Assembly (NCBI GenBank): GCA_946699065.1
Contig: CAMPDV010000214.1
Span: 1-64,000, forward strand
Direction: 5' to 3'
DNA length: 64,000 nt
From: Loxodes magnus
Taxonomy: Eukaryota; Ciliophora; Karyorelictea; Loxodida; Loxodidae
The first letter of the stretch is position 1; the number at the start of each line of letters is the position of its first letter. The position numbers were made by a program, and so were the translations under genes. Below the pieces are notes generated by a model, which ran no database searches, was not told where the DNA came from, and saw nothing but the letters and a program-made list of their open reading frames with translations. Of this stretch, positions 34,481 through 49,400 are shown one piece after another.

Positions 34481-37400
34481 CAGATCCTACTAAGAGTTAT
34501 TAGGTTTTGCTGAAGAGATCTGTCATTTCTTAGGTGTCTTTATATATTTTTAAATAAGCAAAAAATAAAATTTAATAGTCCAAATTTTTTATATAAAGAC
34601 CTATTAATTTTAAAATACTAATAGTACAAGGACTATTTTAATTATTCTAGAACATATTAAAAGCTCTAATATGCAATTAATTTTTTAAAATACATTTCAT
34701 ATCTAAAATAAAGGGAATAAATTATTTCTTAGATAATTAGCTAAAAATAGAAAAAAGCAGTCATTTGCAATTTATAAAATTCTCAAGAAAGCTTATTATA
34801 TTTCAAACAGCCTATTAGTTTGACAATACTGTAAAGCTTTTCAAATTTATATAAGCCTTATTATCTTTTTTTTACATTTTATTTTGTTATGAAAGCTGAA
34901 ATAATTAAAACGTTTTTATTGCTAATTTATGAAAAAAGAAAAATGTAAATTTTCCAATTTTCTTGCTTATGTCAATTTGTAAAAATCAGCAAACTAACTA
35001 AATAGAATTATTTTCCTAAATTTCTCTATTTCGTTTAAAATACAAAGCTATTGCCTATTTTGATTGCCACTTTCTTAAGATCTTTTTAAACGTTATTCTG
35101 CTTTTTTTAAATCAGACTATATTCTCGTTAAATAATAACTAGAATCGAATTAGATTTGCGAACTGCTTAGACAAATGATTCTAATAAATTCCAGTTAATA
35201 AACTTATTTTTCATAGGATTAATAAGAAAATTAAGAGTCTTAAAACTATTATATCAGATATTAACTAAAATATAGGTGAACTGGTATATTAGGAGATTTT
35301 TTTAATATATTTGGAATAAAAAACTTTATATAAGCATATTAATTTAAGAGAAAGCATTGGTAAATTATGCTTAATTGTAAAATAATAATATTTTCTTTTG
35401 ATGGAATTTCTAAGAAAAGTTATAAAAGTATTAGTATTACTATCTCATACTGTAAGGATAAGACAATAATCGGTAAAAGTATTTAAGTTGAATATCTTAT
35501 AAAACTAGGGAATAATATGATATCAAGCAAAATGAATTTACATTAATACCTCAGTATTAAAATCAAGTATTATTATTTCTTTTTCTTTAAATAATCTGAA
35601 ATTTGTAAAACTCAGGAGGTAATTTTCACGCTATTTGTTTTTATGCGCTTTTGAACGAAAAAATAAAGCTCTTTTAATTAAAAAAAACCATTTGATTACA
35701 ATTATTTTACTATGACAAAATATCTAAGTTTATTGTATTAATTTTGATAATAGATCATTATGAATATTTGAGCTTGATCTTATTTGGAAAAATTAATTGA
35801 GTATAAATTAATTCCTATTTATATATCATTATCAAATTCAAGTCTAACCTTATAAATTAAAAAGCAATAAAAGTTAAAATTTCTAGAGCTATTAGGTATT
35901 TAAACCTATATTAAGTTGCTTTAATATAAGCAATAATGTAGATATAGGTTAAGATGCTAGCTCTTTTATTGATCAATAATTAAACTATTTAGACAGTTAA
36001 TTATAAGATTATAGTTCCTTTAATCTCTAGTTTCAACTTATAAAATTTAAGAATTTGATCCCATTTAATAAATCAAAAATCTCTTTAAAAAATCAAAAGT
36101 ACAACTTATTTAAAGGGGACAGTTTACTCATTCTTCGTTGATTAAGATCAAGTATACTAAAGTAATAAGCTTATATCTATTTATTTTACAACCTTCAAAT
36201 AAAGGAGCTTAAAGACCTGCACTTTATTTCTAATTTCCTTGCTTAAATTTCTACATTGAAAAAAGCTGATTTCAGAAATAAAATTGAAGAACTAGTATCA
36301 ATGAAAAAGCTTAATTTGCTATTTCTTTTTCTGATGATTTTTAGTTGTAGAACTTAAATTTGACTTAGTAAGAAAAATTATAAAGCTATACATAAAAGGC
36401 TAAATTCAGTCTATGGATATTTACATTTGTAATTTTGCTTAAGAAAACTAAGATTTATATTTGAAGACGCAAATTAAAAAATTTAGTGGTTTATAATGAA
36501 AATATTTAATTAATAAGGATGTAAAATAAAGCAAATTCAACTTTAATAAGCTGAAATTGAGCTAAGATAATATCTAAGAAATGAGAAAAAAAGCTAGCAA
36601 ACTTTTGGAGCTAAAAGGAAAAAAGATCCAATTATGAAGGATTTAACTTTTTTATGGTTAAGAGAAGTCAATATAGTGCTATAAAATTCTTTCTGTGATA
36701 TACAAAAACGAGTAACTCTTATATCAAAATGAATAAAAGGTTGAATGGGAAGAAGTTTGGAGATGAAAATGAAAGGAGATAACTAAATTTAAAAACCTTA
36801 AATGATAATCATGTTATTCAATTAAATGGCTTAAAGAAATATTAATTAAGGATATAATTTCCAAACCTTATACCTATAAAATATTTATACATTATAAGTT
36901 GGATCTTTCAGATAAAGTTTACAAAGAATAGCTTCTTGCAATTTCGTTCAGTCCTAATAAGGTTCGTTGTTAAAAGTAGAAACAATCTTAATCAATAGTT
37001 ATAGCATTTATTATAAATACTCTTCTAGAAAGTTGATAACATTAGTCATTTCATTTAAGTTAAATTGCCGTACATTCTCTCTCATAAATAGAAAATTTAA
37101 CAAAATAACTAACTATAAACTTTAATAAAAGCAAGTGTATATAACTAAAACAATAAAGCCAAGCTAAATTAATAATTATACTAAGGTATTATAAATAATC
37201 ACTTTGTAAGAGATCCGAAAAACTTTATTACCACTATTAAACCATTTTAATTAATTTTAGAGGTACCAAGGACAGATATAGTGCATAGACATTAGTTAAA
37301 GCAATAAAGTCTAAAACTAGATACCATAGCAATGAGTCTTTGGCTATATTGAAATAATACTCAAATCAGTTTAAAATAAAAGTTTGCCATATAAAAAATT

Positions 37401-38813
37401 TATGAGAATGTCTTTAATAAAACTAAAAGGATTTTCGCAGAATAAGGATTTGATAAAAAGTTCTAAATGTAAATTAATAAATGAATTATTGTTCAGATTT
37501 AGGAAAAAGTGTATATTAGGTAGATTTGTATAACTAAATTAAGAAATAAATGCTCACATACTTACATAATTTAATTATCTTGCTCAGAGGCATTTTTTTC
37601 TTAGTATAGTTCATAGAAACACTAGAGGCAATAAAAATAAAATTTTTATACAATTTTTTTCCCTTTGATGAGCTGGTCACATTAATGCTTATATAAGATG
37701 TAATCTAAATTAGAAAATCTAAGGTTAAGAAGATATTTAGAATGATTAAATACATTTTGCAAAAAAAAGATCAAAAAGAAAGAGAGATAGTTAAGCTTTC
37801 TATACTGGTGCTAAAGAAACGATAAAATATAAGAAAAAGCTTCAACGAGTTTAATAATTCTTATATATCCTAATACCATATTAGAGATATCCTTTAGCTA
37901 AATTATTAATGAAATTAGCATTTTGGTGTAAGAATATAAATTTAATCTAAAATGGGATAATGTGCTATCATAAGAAGCTAATAGCCTAGAAGTAAATGAA
38001 ATATAGTGAAAAAGTTAATTAAAAGTGATTTAAATAATCAATTAAGGAAATATCAAATTTCTAAGCTAAAAAAGGTTGATATAAAGTGATAAAAAGGAAA
38101 ACCTTTCAGTCATTTATTTAAAAATGAGCGAAGGTAATTTATTTAAAGTTTCAATTTCTTTATGAAAATTATAAAAACAGATAGAGTCTAATAAAGTTGA
38201 ATGTTCAATATACGTCACTAAGGCTTATTATATAAATTAGAATAAAGGAAAAGAAAATGTTAGATAAGATTCAATAGCCGAAAAATAGTTAGAGAAATTA
38301 AATAAGCTTAACTCTTTAAAGCTTATTAAAAACTTAAACATTAAAGATAGGTAAATTTTTAATCCTCGAGATAAAGAATAATTATAAAGTTGGTCTTAGA
38401 ATTTAAAAATAATTGAACTTATAAAATCAAAGATATAGCAAAGAAGCTAAGATACTAATGCTTTATGTATTTTTTTATAAATAATTATAAAAAAGAAATT
38501 AAATTGGAAAGAAATCATATTCAAAAGCATAGCTATAAAATTTAATCCTAGCATGCGAAACTTTGCACATATATAAATATTTTAAATTATAGATCATTTT
38601 CAAATAATCTTCATAAGCTTCTATTTAATAGAAATAAAGCAAAAAATTAAATGTGTGAGTTAATGAAATTTATTTATTTAAATAATGTTCTCTATTTATA
38701 AAAGTGAGATTTTAGCTAATTTCTTCCTGTCTTTTTTAATTTTATATTATTAATGAGATGATTAAGAGTTAGCATATTTTAAGTTTAATGCATAAAGCAA
38801 AGTTAAAAGTTAA
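34481..38813. other. Non-genic AT-rich DNA
   Basis: No gene, tRNA or mobile element recognised on either strand. Confidence 0.55.
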
Positions 38814-41800
38814 TCATGATTTCAATTCACTCGATCTTCGCTTGAAAAATGGAGAATCTTCCTAAGCCTATATCTAATCGAAGGACTTTTCGACATAATC
38901 CCCTTTTTTTTCTTCTGTTCATCTATTAGCTATTGAATTACTCTGGCTTGTGGTAGATTCTATTTATTAAATTTGCTAATTAACTGAAAGATTTGCTTCT
39001 TTTTTGCCATCGATTGGTTAAACAGCTATTTATTAAATTTTTATTTAAGATATAGAATGGCGAACTAAAGTACCTGATAGCAGTTATTCTGAATATAAAA
39101 ACTAATTTCATTCTTAATTCACATCAATGTGCTAAAGATAAAACTTGAGCAAAAAATTGCTTGAATCAAATAGAAAATTTTCTTCTTTAAGCTATTTTTC
39201 AGCAAGATACTTCCTGAAATTATAGAAAGTGAGCTAGTTATATCTGTAATATCATATCAGGTTTTCATTCTTTTTGCACTAGAATGTTCATCTAAATAAA
39301 TAAGTTTCATCTAACTCAAAGATTGTAATCAATGACTTGTATTTTCTTTATCCCATGAACCCTATTAAACTGGTTACAGCACATCCTAAAACAAAAGAAA
39401 ACATAAAGATCCTTTAGTCTAGATTCTTTGATTCCAATTATATCCTAAAAATTTGAACAATTGCATGGTTTATGTTAAAGGAGAGAACTATCAAGATTCA
39501 ATAGTTTAGTTTTTCGTAACTACAAGGAAGAGTTTTATAAGTGTAAAAGAATCATGTAATCAATACTGATAAATAAAGTACTGAATGAATCGTTTTGCAT
39601 CGCTATTCTATAAGTAAATTCATTGATACTAGCACCGTAAAAAATATTCTCTAAATCACTAGATAACTTTTCTTATACTTTATTTTCATTACAAATCCAT
39701 AAAGTTCTTGTCACAACAGAATTGTTTTAGTTCCTAAAACTGTATAGAAAATGAAACAAATAGAACATAAAAGTACAAAAAAAAGATGAACTCCCTGCCA
39801 GCATTTCCAGTTACAATCTTTGTAGTGAAAAGATTCTGAAAATTCTATGATTCCGTTATGATTTCAATCTACTCCATCAACACAAATAAATAGATCCATA
39901 AAATTTCAGTTCAAAGGGAGGAAAAGGCTGTATGTTAAAAAAGGTCCTAAATAGTATGAAATGCTTCCTATTAAGTATAATAACGTTCGTTCTGAAAACT
40001 CTAACTTAATTATTATGGATAAGAAACTTATAAGTCATATAATTGCAAATATACAAGCTACTATTTAATTAGAATATTATTTGTTACGAGACTGTCCGAA
40101 GATATTTACAAAATCTAACTTACCTCAACTAGAGATAAATTCTGCAAAATATCCATAATCAGAAACATCAGGTCCAACTGAGACTATTTAAAGAAAATAT
40201 AGAATTAGATGTAGCATATAAATAAAGTCTCATGTAGATATTACAAATACTTTCTATAATTTATCAAACTTATAATCACTTTTTCTTTTAATTTCCTAGA
40301 TTGAAAATATCACTAGTATAAGCAGCATAGAAACTAATACTACTACCTTTACTATTTATCCATTCTAAAATTCTTGCTTTTCTCTTTCTTTAAAAGGGCA
40401 GGATAATTATCAACTGTCACTGAAAACTCCGCCACTTCCATCTCCTCACATAAAAGGAGTGTTAAAATTAAAAATTACGTCACAAAAATTGCAGTAAATT
40501 CCTATTTTCTAAATTACTCACTTGCCTTAATCATCTTTACGATAGTTAAAAATATTCCAAGGCATAAAATCTCTGTCATTATAGTTTTATTTTATAAATA
40601 TCTTTCCTGTTGTTCCTATGAACTTAACACTCCTCACTGCCTTCATAATATTTTCTGTATTTGAATAATTTTATCCTGATTAAATTAAACTCTACAAAGC
40701 ATACGCCCCTAGTAAAATGCCATCAAATTCAGTAAACATTAAGCTACTTCCTGTTGAAGCATTATACTGCGTTTATATTTGACTTGCTATAGTTTATCCA
40801 AACTCTCCAATCCACCCAATTGTATCAAATTGTATCGCTCCTTTTACGACCGTTAGTATTTTATATAAATCTTCTCCATTTGATATAAAAGGTTCATTTA
40901 ATCAACCAAAAGATAAGAACTCAAAGTCTCCTTCTCTTGCACCTAAATCATAAAAGTATCTTATTATGAATTTAACATCATCATCGTAAACAGCTATTAA
41001 AACTACTCTTGTCTTCTTGTATAAATCTTATACAATCGATTTTCATGACTAATTAGAGAATTAAGCTTTTATATCACTTATCTTTCTTTACTCATTTACT
41101 ATGTTTATTTTAAAATGATTTGCTTCTTTTATAAAAAAACTGTATATACCTTCTGATCAAGCGTTATCTTGATAGATAAATCCTATATTCTTTCATTTTT
41201 GCATCTGACATATTCATACTACCAAAACTGCTAGGAAAGAGTCAGGGCAAATAGAGCGAGCAAAATAAGGATATTTTTGAATATCAGACAAGCCAGTAGC
41301 CGTATTAGCACCAGAAAGACTTGCAATTATAAAATTTTAGGACTAAAAAAATTGATAAAGATCTAAAGTGTTAGAGCTTGTTCCTGGTAAAAAATGAATA
41401 AGGCCATACTCATTCTTTTTGACACTTCATTCTTTGTATACGTAATCATAGTCAAAATATTCTGCTCCTGTATAAATATTAGTTGGCTTTAATTAATAAT
41501 GAGGTAGAATGTTACTTAAGGTATTTACGTACTACACTCCATGTAATTTTCCAATATATAAATCAGATACTCATGTAACTGTAACTCCATCAGGGTTTTT
41601 ATCATCTAAGACCATGCTTATTGGAATCTAAGTTAAATTATTATCAGGAGGTTTTGTAGTTCCATCAGGTCAAATTATTGATTCATAATAATCTATTTAA
41701 TCAAGACTAATTGTTCCGACCACCTTAATTTATCTTTCCTGTACATTCAAAATTTGAAATTGAATATTCTGACTGGAAAACAGGTCTAATACGATACTAC

Positions 41801-42707
41801 CTACTTAATTATTATCGATATAATGAATATCTTTTAGTATTTCTAAAATTTACTGAATGACTAGTTCTATGCAAAAAAGCTAATATTCTAATCTATTCTT
41901 AATCATTCTTTTTCCAAAGTTCAAACCTATGAAACCATTTATGTTATATTTGCTTATAAGATCTCACATCAGCCATGAGTTTTAAAGATTCATAATAAAT
42001 GCTTTGATTGTTATTTTTTTCTCCAGAAGATACTAAAGGAAAGTTTCAAAATTATAGTTAATAGTACTGTAAAATTTATTTATTCCCTTTATCTAAATTT
42101 CATCTGAGATTATTTAGAACTAAAGGTTTTGGTTCGAGAAATCTGGAATAAATCATAAATATTCCATATTTTTAAGCTCTTACTATATAATTAGAGGTTC
42201 ATTTTAGGAAAATTGGTCTGTGAAATATCCCATAGATTTTCATTTAAATTAGTCTAAAAAATGCGACACTACTTGAGCAATAGAATCAGTTGAGGGTAAA
42301 ATAAAATGCGTATACTATTTTCATTTCATTTTCTAAATGGTTTATTCTTAAGCTACTAGATGAATAATTTTGTTTTAGTTGCAAAAAATTGAAACTAAAT
42401 AGGTGAATTGATAACTGGAAGTTACATCTATAATAATATCCAATTTTTTCTTCGTTCATTCTAAAGTGAAATTTCAATTTTAGTTCTTCGTAAGAAAATT
42501 CCTCTCAATCTCCTAATATTAAATTTAATAGCGGTAATTGGTATTTCTAAAGCTTTGGGCAATTTAAAAGTCTAAGTTACTTTCAATTTCGTTATTTTAG
42601 CCATCCAAATATAGAATGCTAGTTGGTTCATATAAATATAGAATTTTAAAGCCCTAAATTCCAAGTAAGAAATAGTAAATATAGCAAGGAAAATATTTAG
42701 CTACCAT
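38814..42707 (-). CDS. Tandem ANF-receptor-domain, multi-pass membrane receptor with EF-hand loop
   Basis: One uninterrupted 1297-codon frame. ATG 42707 is followed by a signal peptide (MVAKYFPCYIYYFLLGIQG). Residues ~20-345 form one bilobed ligand-binding domain (FKILYLYEPTS, LPSTDSIAQVV, ending IIWPDGTTKPPDN). Residues ~355-765 form a second (SLSGANTATG, YPYFARSICPDS, IGFIYQDNAWSEG, VRSVKFIGTTGKI), as in receptor-family ligand-binding proteins (glutamate/GABA-B/ANF type). About nine hydrophobic segments follow from ~783 to ~1125, then a ~170-residue polar tail. Between segments 4 and 5, residues 947-958 (DWNHNGIIEFSE) are a canonical EF-hand loop. About 29 Trp codons are TGA and 5 TGG. The terminal TGA (38814-38816) is taken as the stop because coding composition ends there. 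No intron is visible. Likely a surface chemoreceptor; ligand unknown. Confidence 0.85.
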
Positions 42708-45700
42708 TTAATTTTAAGAATATTAGGTATAATTAATATAAAACGTTGAAATAAATAAGCTAACCTTCTAGGTTAAATATAGAACTATTCAATCAAATTC
42801 TGTTTACAGCTTATTTAAAATCGAAAGGAAAAATATACACAAATAAAAAAACCATGGAGTAAAATTGAGAAAGAAGGTGCTGAATATATTAAAGCTTATT
42901 TGAGGTAAATTTTTCTTTGTTTAATTTCAAAAAAGATTCGTAATAGAAGAGGCAAAAACAAGTTACCTCTTAGAATTATAATATCCAAATTTAAGTCAAT
43001 AATTAAAATTTTCTATTTTAGCTTTATAAAGTTTCAATCTAGTTAAGCTGATTTATTATATTTTGCAAGTTTGAAGAGAAAATGCGAATCAAATATAGCT
43101 ATAAAAAAGCTCAATTAAATACTTTAAGATAACAAAGCTACCCAAAAATTATTTTAGGGATGAATCTTTTTTCTACTTTTTGCAAGTGAAACATCTCATT
43201 TTTATTAGACTCTTTAAAGTCGAAAAATTATTTTATAAACTTCTGCACTTTCTAAAAAGATATTTGATGGCATTTAAAATTCGACTCTGAAAAGAGAAAA
43301 TTTCAACTAGAAGCTTAACGAAGATGGCACAAAATGATTAATTAAATGATGAAAATAAATGAAATTTGCTAAAGAGAAGTTATCATTCTTTTGTATTTAA
43401 ATATCATTATATAGAACATTTTATACACTAAGGACTATTTATCGAAGTATTTAAGTTATAAGAATTTAATTTATTGTACCTAAATTCAAGTTTCTCTATT
43501 TAAAATTAGCCTTATGAGTTAATAGACTTTATCAATAATCATAAAATCATCGAACTTCATCTTCCTTTTAAATATAAAGTTAACTTTATATATAACTTCA
43601 TTAGTCACTTTTTTCAAAATGGTCTAAGAGATTTAAAATGATGATAGTTTCGCTAATAAATTGAATAATATCATTTTAGATTATTTCAAAATAATAAAGA
43701 TTGTAGAGTTTTAAAAAAATATTTTGGGGATGACTTCTAGAGGTAAATAATACAAAGTTACTGATAAACCGAAACTCAGGCTAATTTTTACAAAGGCAAT
43801 TTTTCTCTCTCTATAATTTTGCTTTAGATTTAAGTTTTTTTCTTTTTATTACTCAAAAACATTTTTTTGATTTAACTCAAAATATTCCTACCCATAAATA
43901 TTATAATGCAAACATATTTGGTATATGCTGCTTTAACTTACCTCTATTGAAGCATAATTATCAAGCTTCACTATTTGACACTCAAATTCTTCTGCTTATT
44001 ATCGTTTATATCTTCAAGCTATTATCAGCTCTAATGGCTTTATTTCAATTTCCTTATAATAATCTAAAATCCTAAAAATTTTTCAAATCTAAATACATCT
44101 ACTAAAATTGTGATTTGTACAGTCAAATAAGTCTAAGGTTATTTGAATCAATTTAAGCAAATAGAACTAGCATTCGACTAAGTTTCTCAGTGGAAAAATA
44201 AAGTTAGCCTATTTATAGGAGCTGAAAGGTAAAAGGCTTAATGATATACAATCAATGTAATGTAGTTTTAGGAGCAATTTTAGTTGAAGTTTGAATTAGA
44301 AATAATCTTTAAATGTGGCTAGTGTAAGATATAAAATAGGCAAGCGCGAAAATTAAAAGGGATAAAGAGATATTAATGTTATAGTAGAAATATTTTGACT
44401 TTCTTTAGTAAAATAATTTTATTTAAGTTATCAACATGAGCTCGGATAATAAAAAATAAGATTAGTTATGAGCAAATTATTCCTTAGCAAAGTTTTCATG
44501 TGCTATATACTTATCATAAAATTAGAGCTTAGCAATTAAAATGCGAGGATCAAATAAAAGATATTTAGCTTTGCAAGTTATTTCAGATTTAAAGTTAGAT
44601 ATGATTGCAATCCTTTATGATCAAAGTTAAAATGAGATTAAGCTTATATTATATAGCTTTTGCATGATGTCTGAGTTAATAAATTGAAGGTAATAATTTT
44701 TTAATTTATATCTTTAGGTTTCAGTTGCATCAGCAAATTCAACTTTCACCTATGTCTCATACATACAAAAATGATTATTACTTAGAGTTTAAAGAATCAA
44801 ATTATATAAGGTTTGAGATTCTTTTTGACTAAGATTATTAGATTTTATTAATTATATTTAAAATTCATTATTAGTCATGCTGTTAGCTCACTATCTCGAT
44901 CTTTTTTCAGTTAATAAGAAAAACCTAATTTTATAAAGAATCTTTCGATTAAAAAATAATGATAAAGCTTGCGATTCACATAAGCTAGAATTTTCTAAAA
45001 AGATATGATTTTACCAGAATTAATTTGCTTAGATATCCCTTTTAATCATATTGCTTTATACTTCAGTTGTATTTGTGGTTGATATTTGCTATCAATTCTT
45101 TAATTTTTTATGATGTAATTTTTGAATTCAAGCAATTATCTTTAATACCGATTTAAGTTTAAGTCGATAGGATATATTAATTTATTTGACAAGGGAAGAA
45201 GAAATAACTTTAATACTACTTGCAAGAATTTAACGCAATTCTTAAGGCATTTTTGCTTATATTAATCTACCAACGTTAATATTCAGAGGATTACTACAGG
45301 ATATTGATCTTAATGGAGCTAAAGATCTAGTAAAAGAGTGTAAAGTAATTTAGATCAAGTTAGGCTATTTAGGTATACTAGTGATCTTAGATTAAGTTAA
45401 TGAAGCTACAAAATGATAAGTTCTTTATGAATGGCAAGAAGTATTATACGATAGAAATATCTACAGCTTTGGAACTTAATTAAATGATCCTAACTTGTTT
45501 CACTTTTACTTTATAGCAAAACTTGAGTCTAAAATCCATTATACATGCTATCTTAACTAAAACTAAAGAAGATATATATTTATACAAAGCTTAAAGCTAT
45601 TAAACTATATAGTCGGCAGATAATATGTGAGATTATAATAAGATTAACGATTCATGAATTATAGTATCAGAGCAATTTTGAATAACTGTTCCAGCTGGTT

Positions 45701-46390
45701 TCTATCTCATTTTTGATAATGGCTAAATAACTTTTTATCCTTTTAAATTTTCTATAAGTTTTATCATTTAAAGGCCTATAATTTTGAAATTTCACCTAGA
45801 AATAAATAAAATTATTCTTAGGTAAAAATTTGTAATCCAATAGTAATGATATGAGTATCTAATTATGAAATAGATAAAGAAAAAAGAAAGGGTTTGATAA
45901 CTAGTTTTAGGATGCTTGTTACTTCAACAGTATTGCTAGAATATATAAACATATATATACCTCTAATCTTATTCATTAATATTGTTCTGAGAATGTACGA
46001 ATTCTTTCTAGCTAACTGTTTAATAAATAGCTTAGCTTTCATCTAATTAGAACTAGCTTTCCTTTCTTGCTACTTCAAGTTCATATTTCAAACTTTTTTT
46101 GAAGTCTCTAATATAAATTTTTTGTCTCGCAAGTAATTTTAATTGGATCTGGATTCCAGTTTTTGGAAGTAAATCTGAAATTCTACGAGAAGCAATCTCG
46201 TGAATTTCGTTTCTTGCTCTTTATGAAAATCTTTTAGACGCTAGTTTATATAAAGGTGGACTTAACAGATAAGCTTTAAAGATTGCCGTTTATAAATCTT
46301 GAAGTAGCTTTGAATCTAAAATGGGTAAAAACACTTTAAGGATAGCAAGAAAATCAAGATAATATAAAAAATAGAAGAGCAAGAATATAA
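42708..46390. other. Non-genic AT-rich DNA
   Basis: It includes the promoter side of the receptor gene, but no specific motif can be named. Nothing else recognised. Confidence 0.5.
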
Positions 46391-46463
46391 GGGGAACTAG
46401 CTCAAATGGTAGATCGCTCGCTTTGCATGCGAGAAGCAACGGGATCGATACGCGTGTTCTCCA
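46391..46463 (+). tRNA. tRNA-Ala (UGC)
   Basis: Acceptor GGGGAAC/GUUCUCC includes the alanine identity pair G3-U70, with discriminator A. Anticodon arm CUCGC-UUUGCAU-GCGAG is perfect (anticodon UGC). Two weak points: the D stem GCUC faces GAUC (one mismatch) and the T stem ACGGG/CGCGU has a G-G mismatch. It is better preserved than the copy at 18.7 kb and could be functional, but these mismatches leave doubt. Confidence 0.75.
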
Positions 46464-49400
46464 TTTATCCTTAATTTTAATAAATAAAACAAACCTTATT
46501 AACAGTATCTTATACTCTAATAGCTCTAATTAGAACTAAGTTAATTATACTAAGAAATATACCCAACAATATTAAGATCTGCAAGAATAATAAAAGAAGC
46601 TAATAACTAAAATTACCATTTAATCAATTGAGATATGGATGCTAAGAAACTGTTTAGTAAAGCTTATTTCTAAGAAATTTTCTTAGATGTTAGTCAATTA
46701 ACTTTTAGCTTTACCAACAAAGTAATCAGAATAGACATAACTAATAAAGTATCAAGATCTAAAATAAAAAAGTCTAAATAATCAAATAAACTATTTTCAT
46801 ATTTATGAGATTCAAAGAGGCTTTAGTATGTATAAGATATTAAAAATGAAATAATCAAAAAAAGATAGATATTGATCTAATATTTCAGTATTATTGCTAA
46901 AAATGCTTATTCAAAGTAAATATTTAATAATAAACATATAGGTAGGATAACTTATTTATTAAGTGAACTAAGCCAGTAGAGAGAAAAATCGAAATAGAGC
47001 TAAATAAGTTTTTCAATTTTATTTTGGGAAATTTTAATTATGTTCATGCTTGATGGTTTAAAAAATGATGCTATAGAATAAATTTTAATTTAGATATACC
47101 TTATTAAAATAAATAATATACATTATGCTAAGTACCATGTTAAAATAATTTCAGAATGGTAAATCGTTGTAAACTATAATGTAAGCTTCCTTAGTTATAA
47201 ACTTAAGTTAGAATTAAAAATATACAATTTTGGTTTAAATTATACTCAGTTATATATATTTAATCTTATGTAGAAATTTTCTTTATGTGCATGCTTTATG
47301 GCTCATCATCCATTTGCTTTACAATTGTTTGCAAGAAAATGTTTAACCAAAGCTTATTCGTTATACTATGGAACTAGAATATCTTATCTTAGTAATAATA
47401 TAAGATTCTTACATTTTTGGCTTTTGTAATATTATAAGATTAAAAGTTATCCTCCTAACTTTTGATCACTTCAATGTAGCTTTTTAATATCATCACTCTA
47501 GTGTGCTCTTAATATTAAATTGCTTAAATCAAATATTTAAAGTCATTTAAATTTTCTAAAATCAAACCTCGAGTGATAGCTTATTACCTCATAATCCCTT
47601 ACAATGCTAATCTAGGAATTTATAGACTTGGTATTATACACCTTTAAGAAGAGATTTGATATTATAAAGTCTTCTTATTTACCTAAGTTATATATAGTTT
47701 TAATCATCTTATCCCATTGACTGCTTATTAGTTAAATTAATACCGAAATATAAATTAAGGAAGTTAGTTAGATTTTCAGTGTAAGTAATAAAAATAAACT
47801 AGACTTAGAAGTTATTTTCCACTGTGAAGAGCGTGGAGTCTTACTTCTATCTGTCTCTTACCTTAAAATAGCTTACTATGATCTTTACAGAGATGCACTG
47901 ATTTATCTTTAAACTGCTTGTTAAAGGAATATTACACTTTGAGGATTTTTCTAGCTTCCAAAATTTGTTTAGATTTAATAGCTTAAGGCAATAAATTAAA
48001 ATAAGCTTTTCAGATCAACAATTCACAAGTAAAGTAGCTAAATAATCAAACTTGAAGCATAAACGAGATAGAACTCATTTTTGGAACGATAAGTGTAAAT
48101 ATAAGCAATAACTCAGTTTTAGTAGGAAACCATAAAGACAATGTAGCTTGAAATGGATATTTGATCATTTTGCAAAAGAAAACCGAAATTATTAATAATG
48201 ATAAAAGAAAATAAGCTAAATAACCAAGAATTAAAAAGCACTATTTCAATTCCACTCTAGTAGAAGCTAACTTCATAGTCTATTTTTAAATGAAGATAAT
48301 GATATCATTATTACTATATCTAATATCAGATCTCTTTAGTAAATTAACTCAAATAATATCTTCACTTTATTACTTTATTCACACTTAAAAGGGAACTATA
48401 AGTCAACAATATTTCTATTTAAATAAGTTATGTAGTTAGTCAGTAGTCTAATTAGAACTATTTTTAGTTTATTAGTCTTAGTATATGAATCAAGATTAAC
48501 TTATGTAGCCATAGTGACTATTTTAAATAAGCTTTGTAAGATCATCATGCTTATAAAAGTGAAGATTAGATTTGGCTGGAAATAATAAAACTAAAGTATG
48601 ATAGAAATGGATAAGCAATAGTAGTGATAAAAATTACCTAATATCAAAAAATTAGCGATGGTAAAACATAAACGACTTCCGAGCTAATCTAAGATACTAA
48701 GTTCTGAAGATTGAACTAAAAAATTAGAAATATATAGGCAATACTAAGGATAACTAGTTTCAATAATTTATCATAAGAACGTTCATTGATAATAAAAAAG
48801 CATGCTTTTATATTTTACTTTGAAAACTCTTAAATAGATGAAGCATTATACATAATAAAGGAATTTAAATAGCTATAAAGAATTTGTTTGTGTATAAATG
48901 ATAATTATTTGATTATTATAGGAGGAATTTAGTCAAAACATATAGAAAAGAGTTTAATAAATAAGTAAGGATATAAGGAATAAAATTTAAAGGATATGCA
49001 TGGAAATTTAAGACGTTAGTATTGTTTATGAGTTCTACTCTTGGAGTTAAAAATATATTAATATATTTTAAATCTAGATTCAAAGCATAAAAAAGCTTCT
49101 TCCAGAAAAGCAGGTAATTTAATTTTTGATTTTCATAAAAATATAAAATAATAATAGTCCTAGGCAAGCAGAATGCATACATATGAAGGAATTATTTGTT
49201 TATTACCTCATACTTATATATAATAAATAAAAGCAAGAATAAACTATGCTATCCTAAATATACTAATTTATATAACTAGATCAGTTTAGAAATTTCAAAT
49301 TATTTATCTTAAGAGAGTTGTATTTTATATCAAAAGCTAATAGGCTCTCTATATTCAGATAAAGCTTGCAAATATTTGTATTTAAACTAAAAATAGTTAA

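Noticed and set aside
48916..49182. 88-codon minus-strand frame without standard stops
   Set aside because: Hydrophobic/aromatic AT-driven composition, no TGA end, no family.
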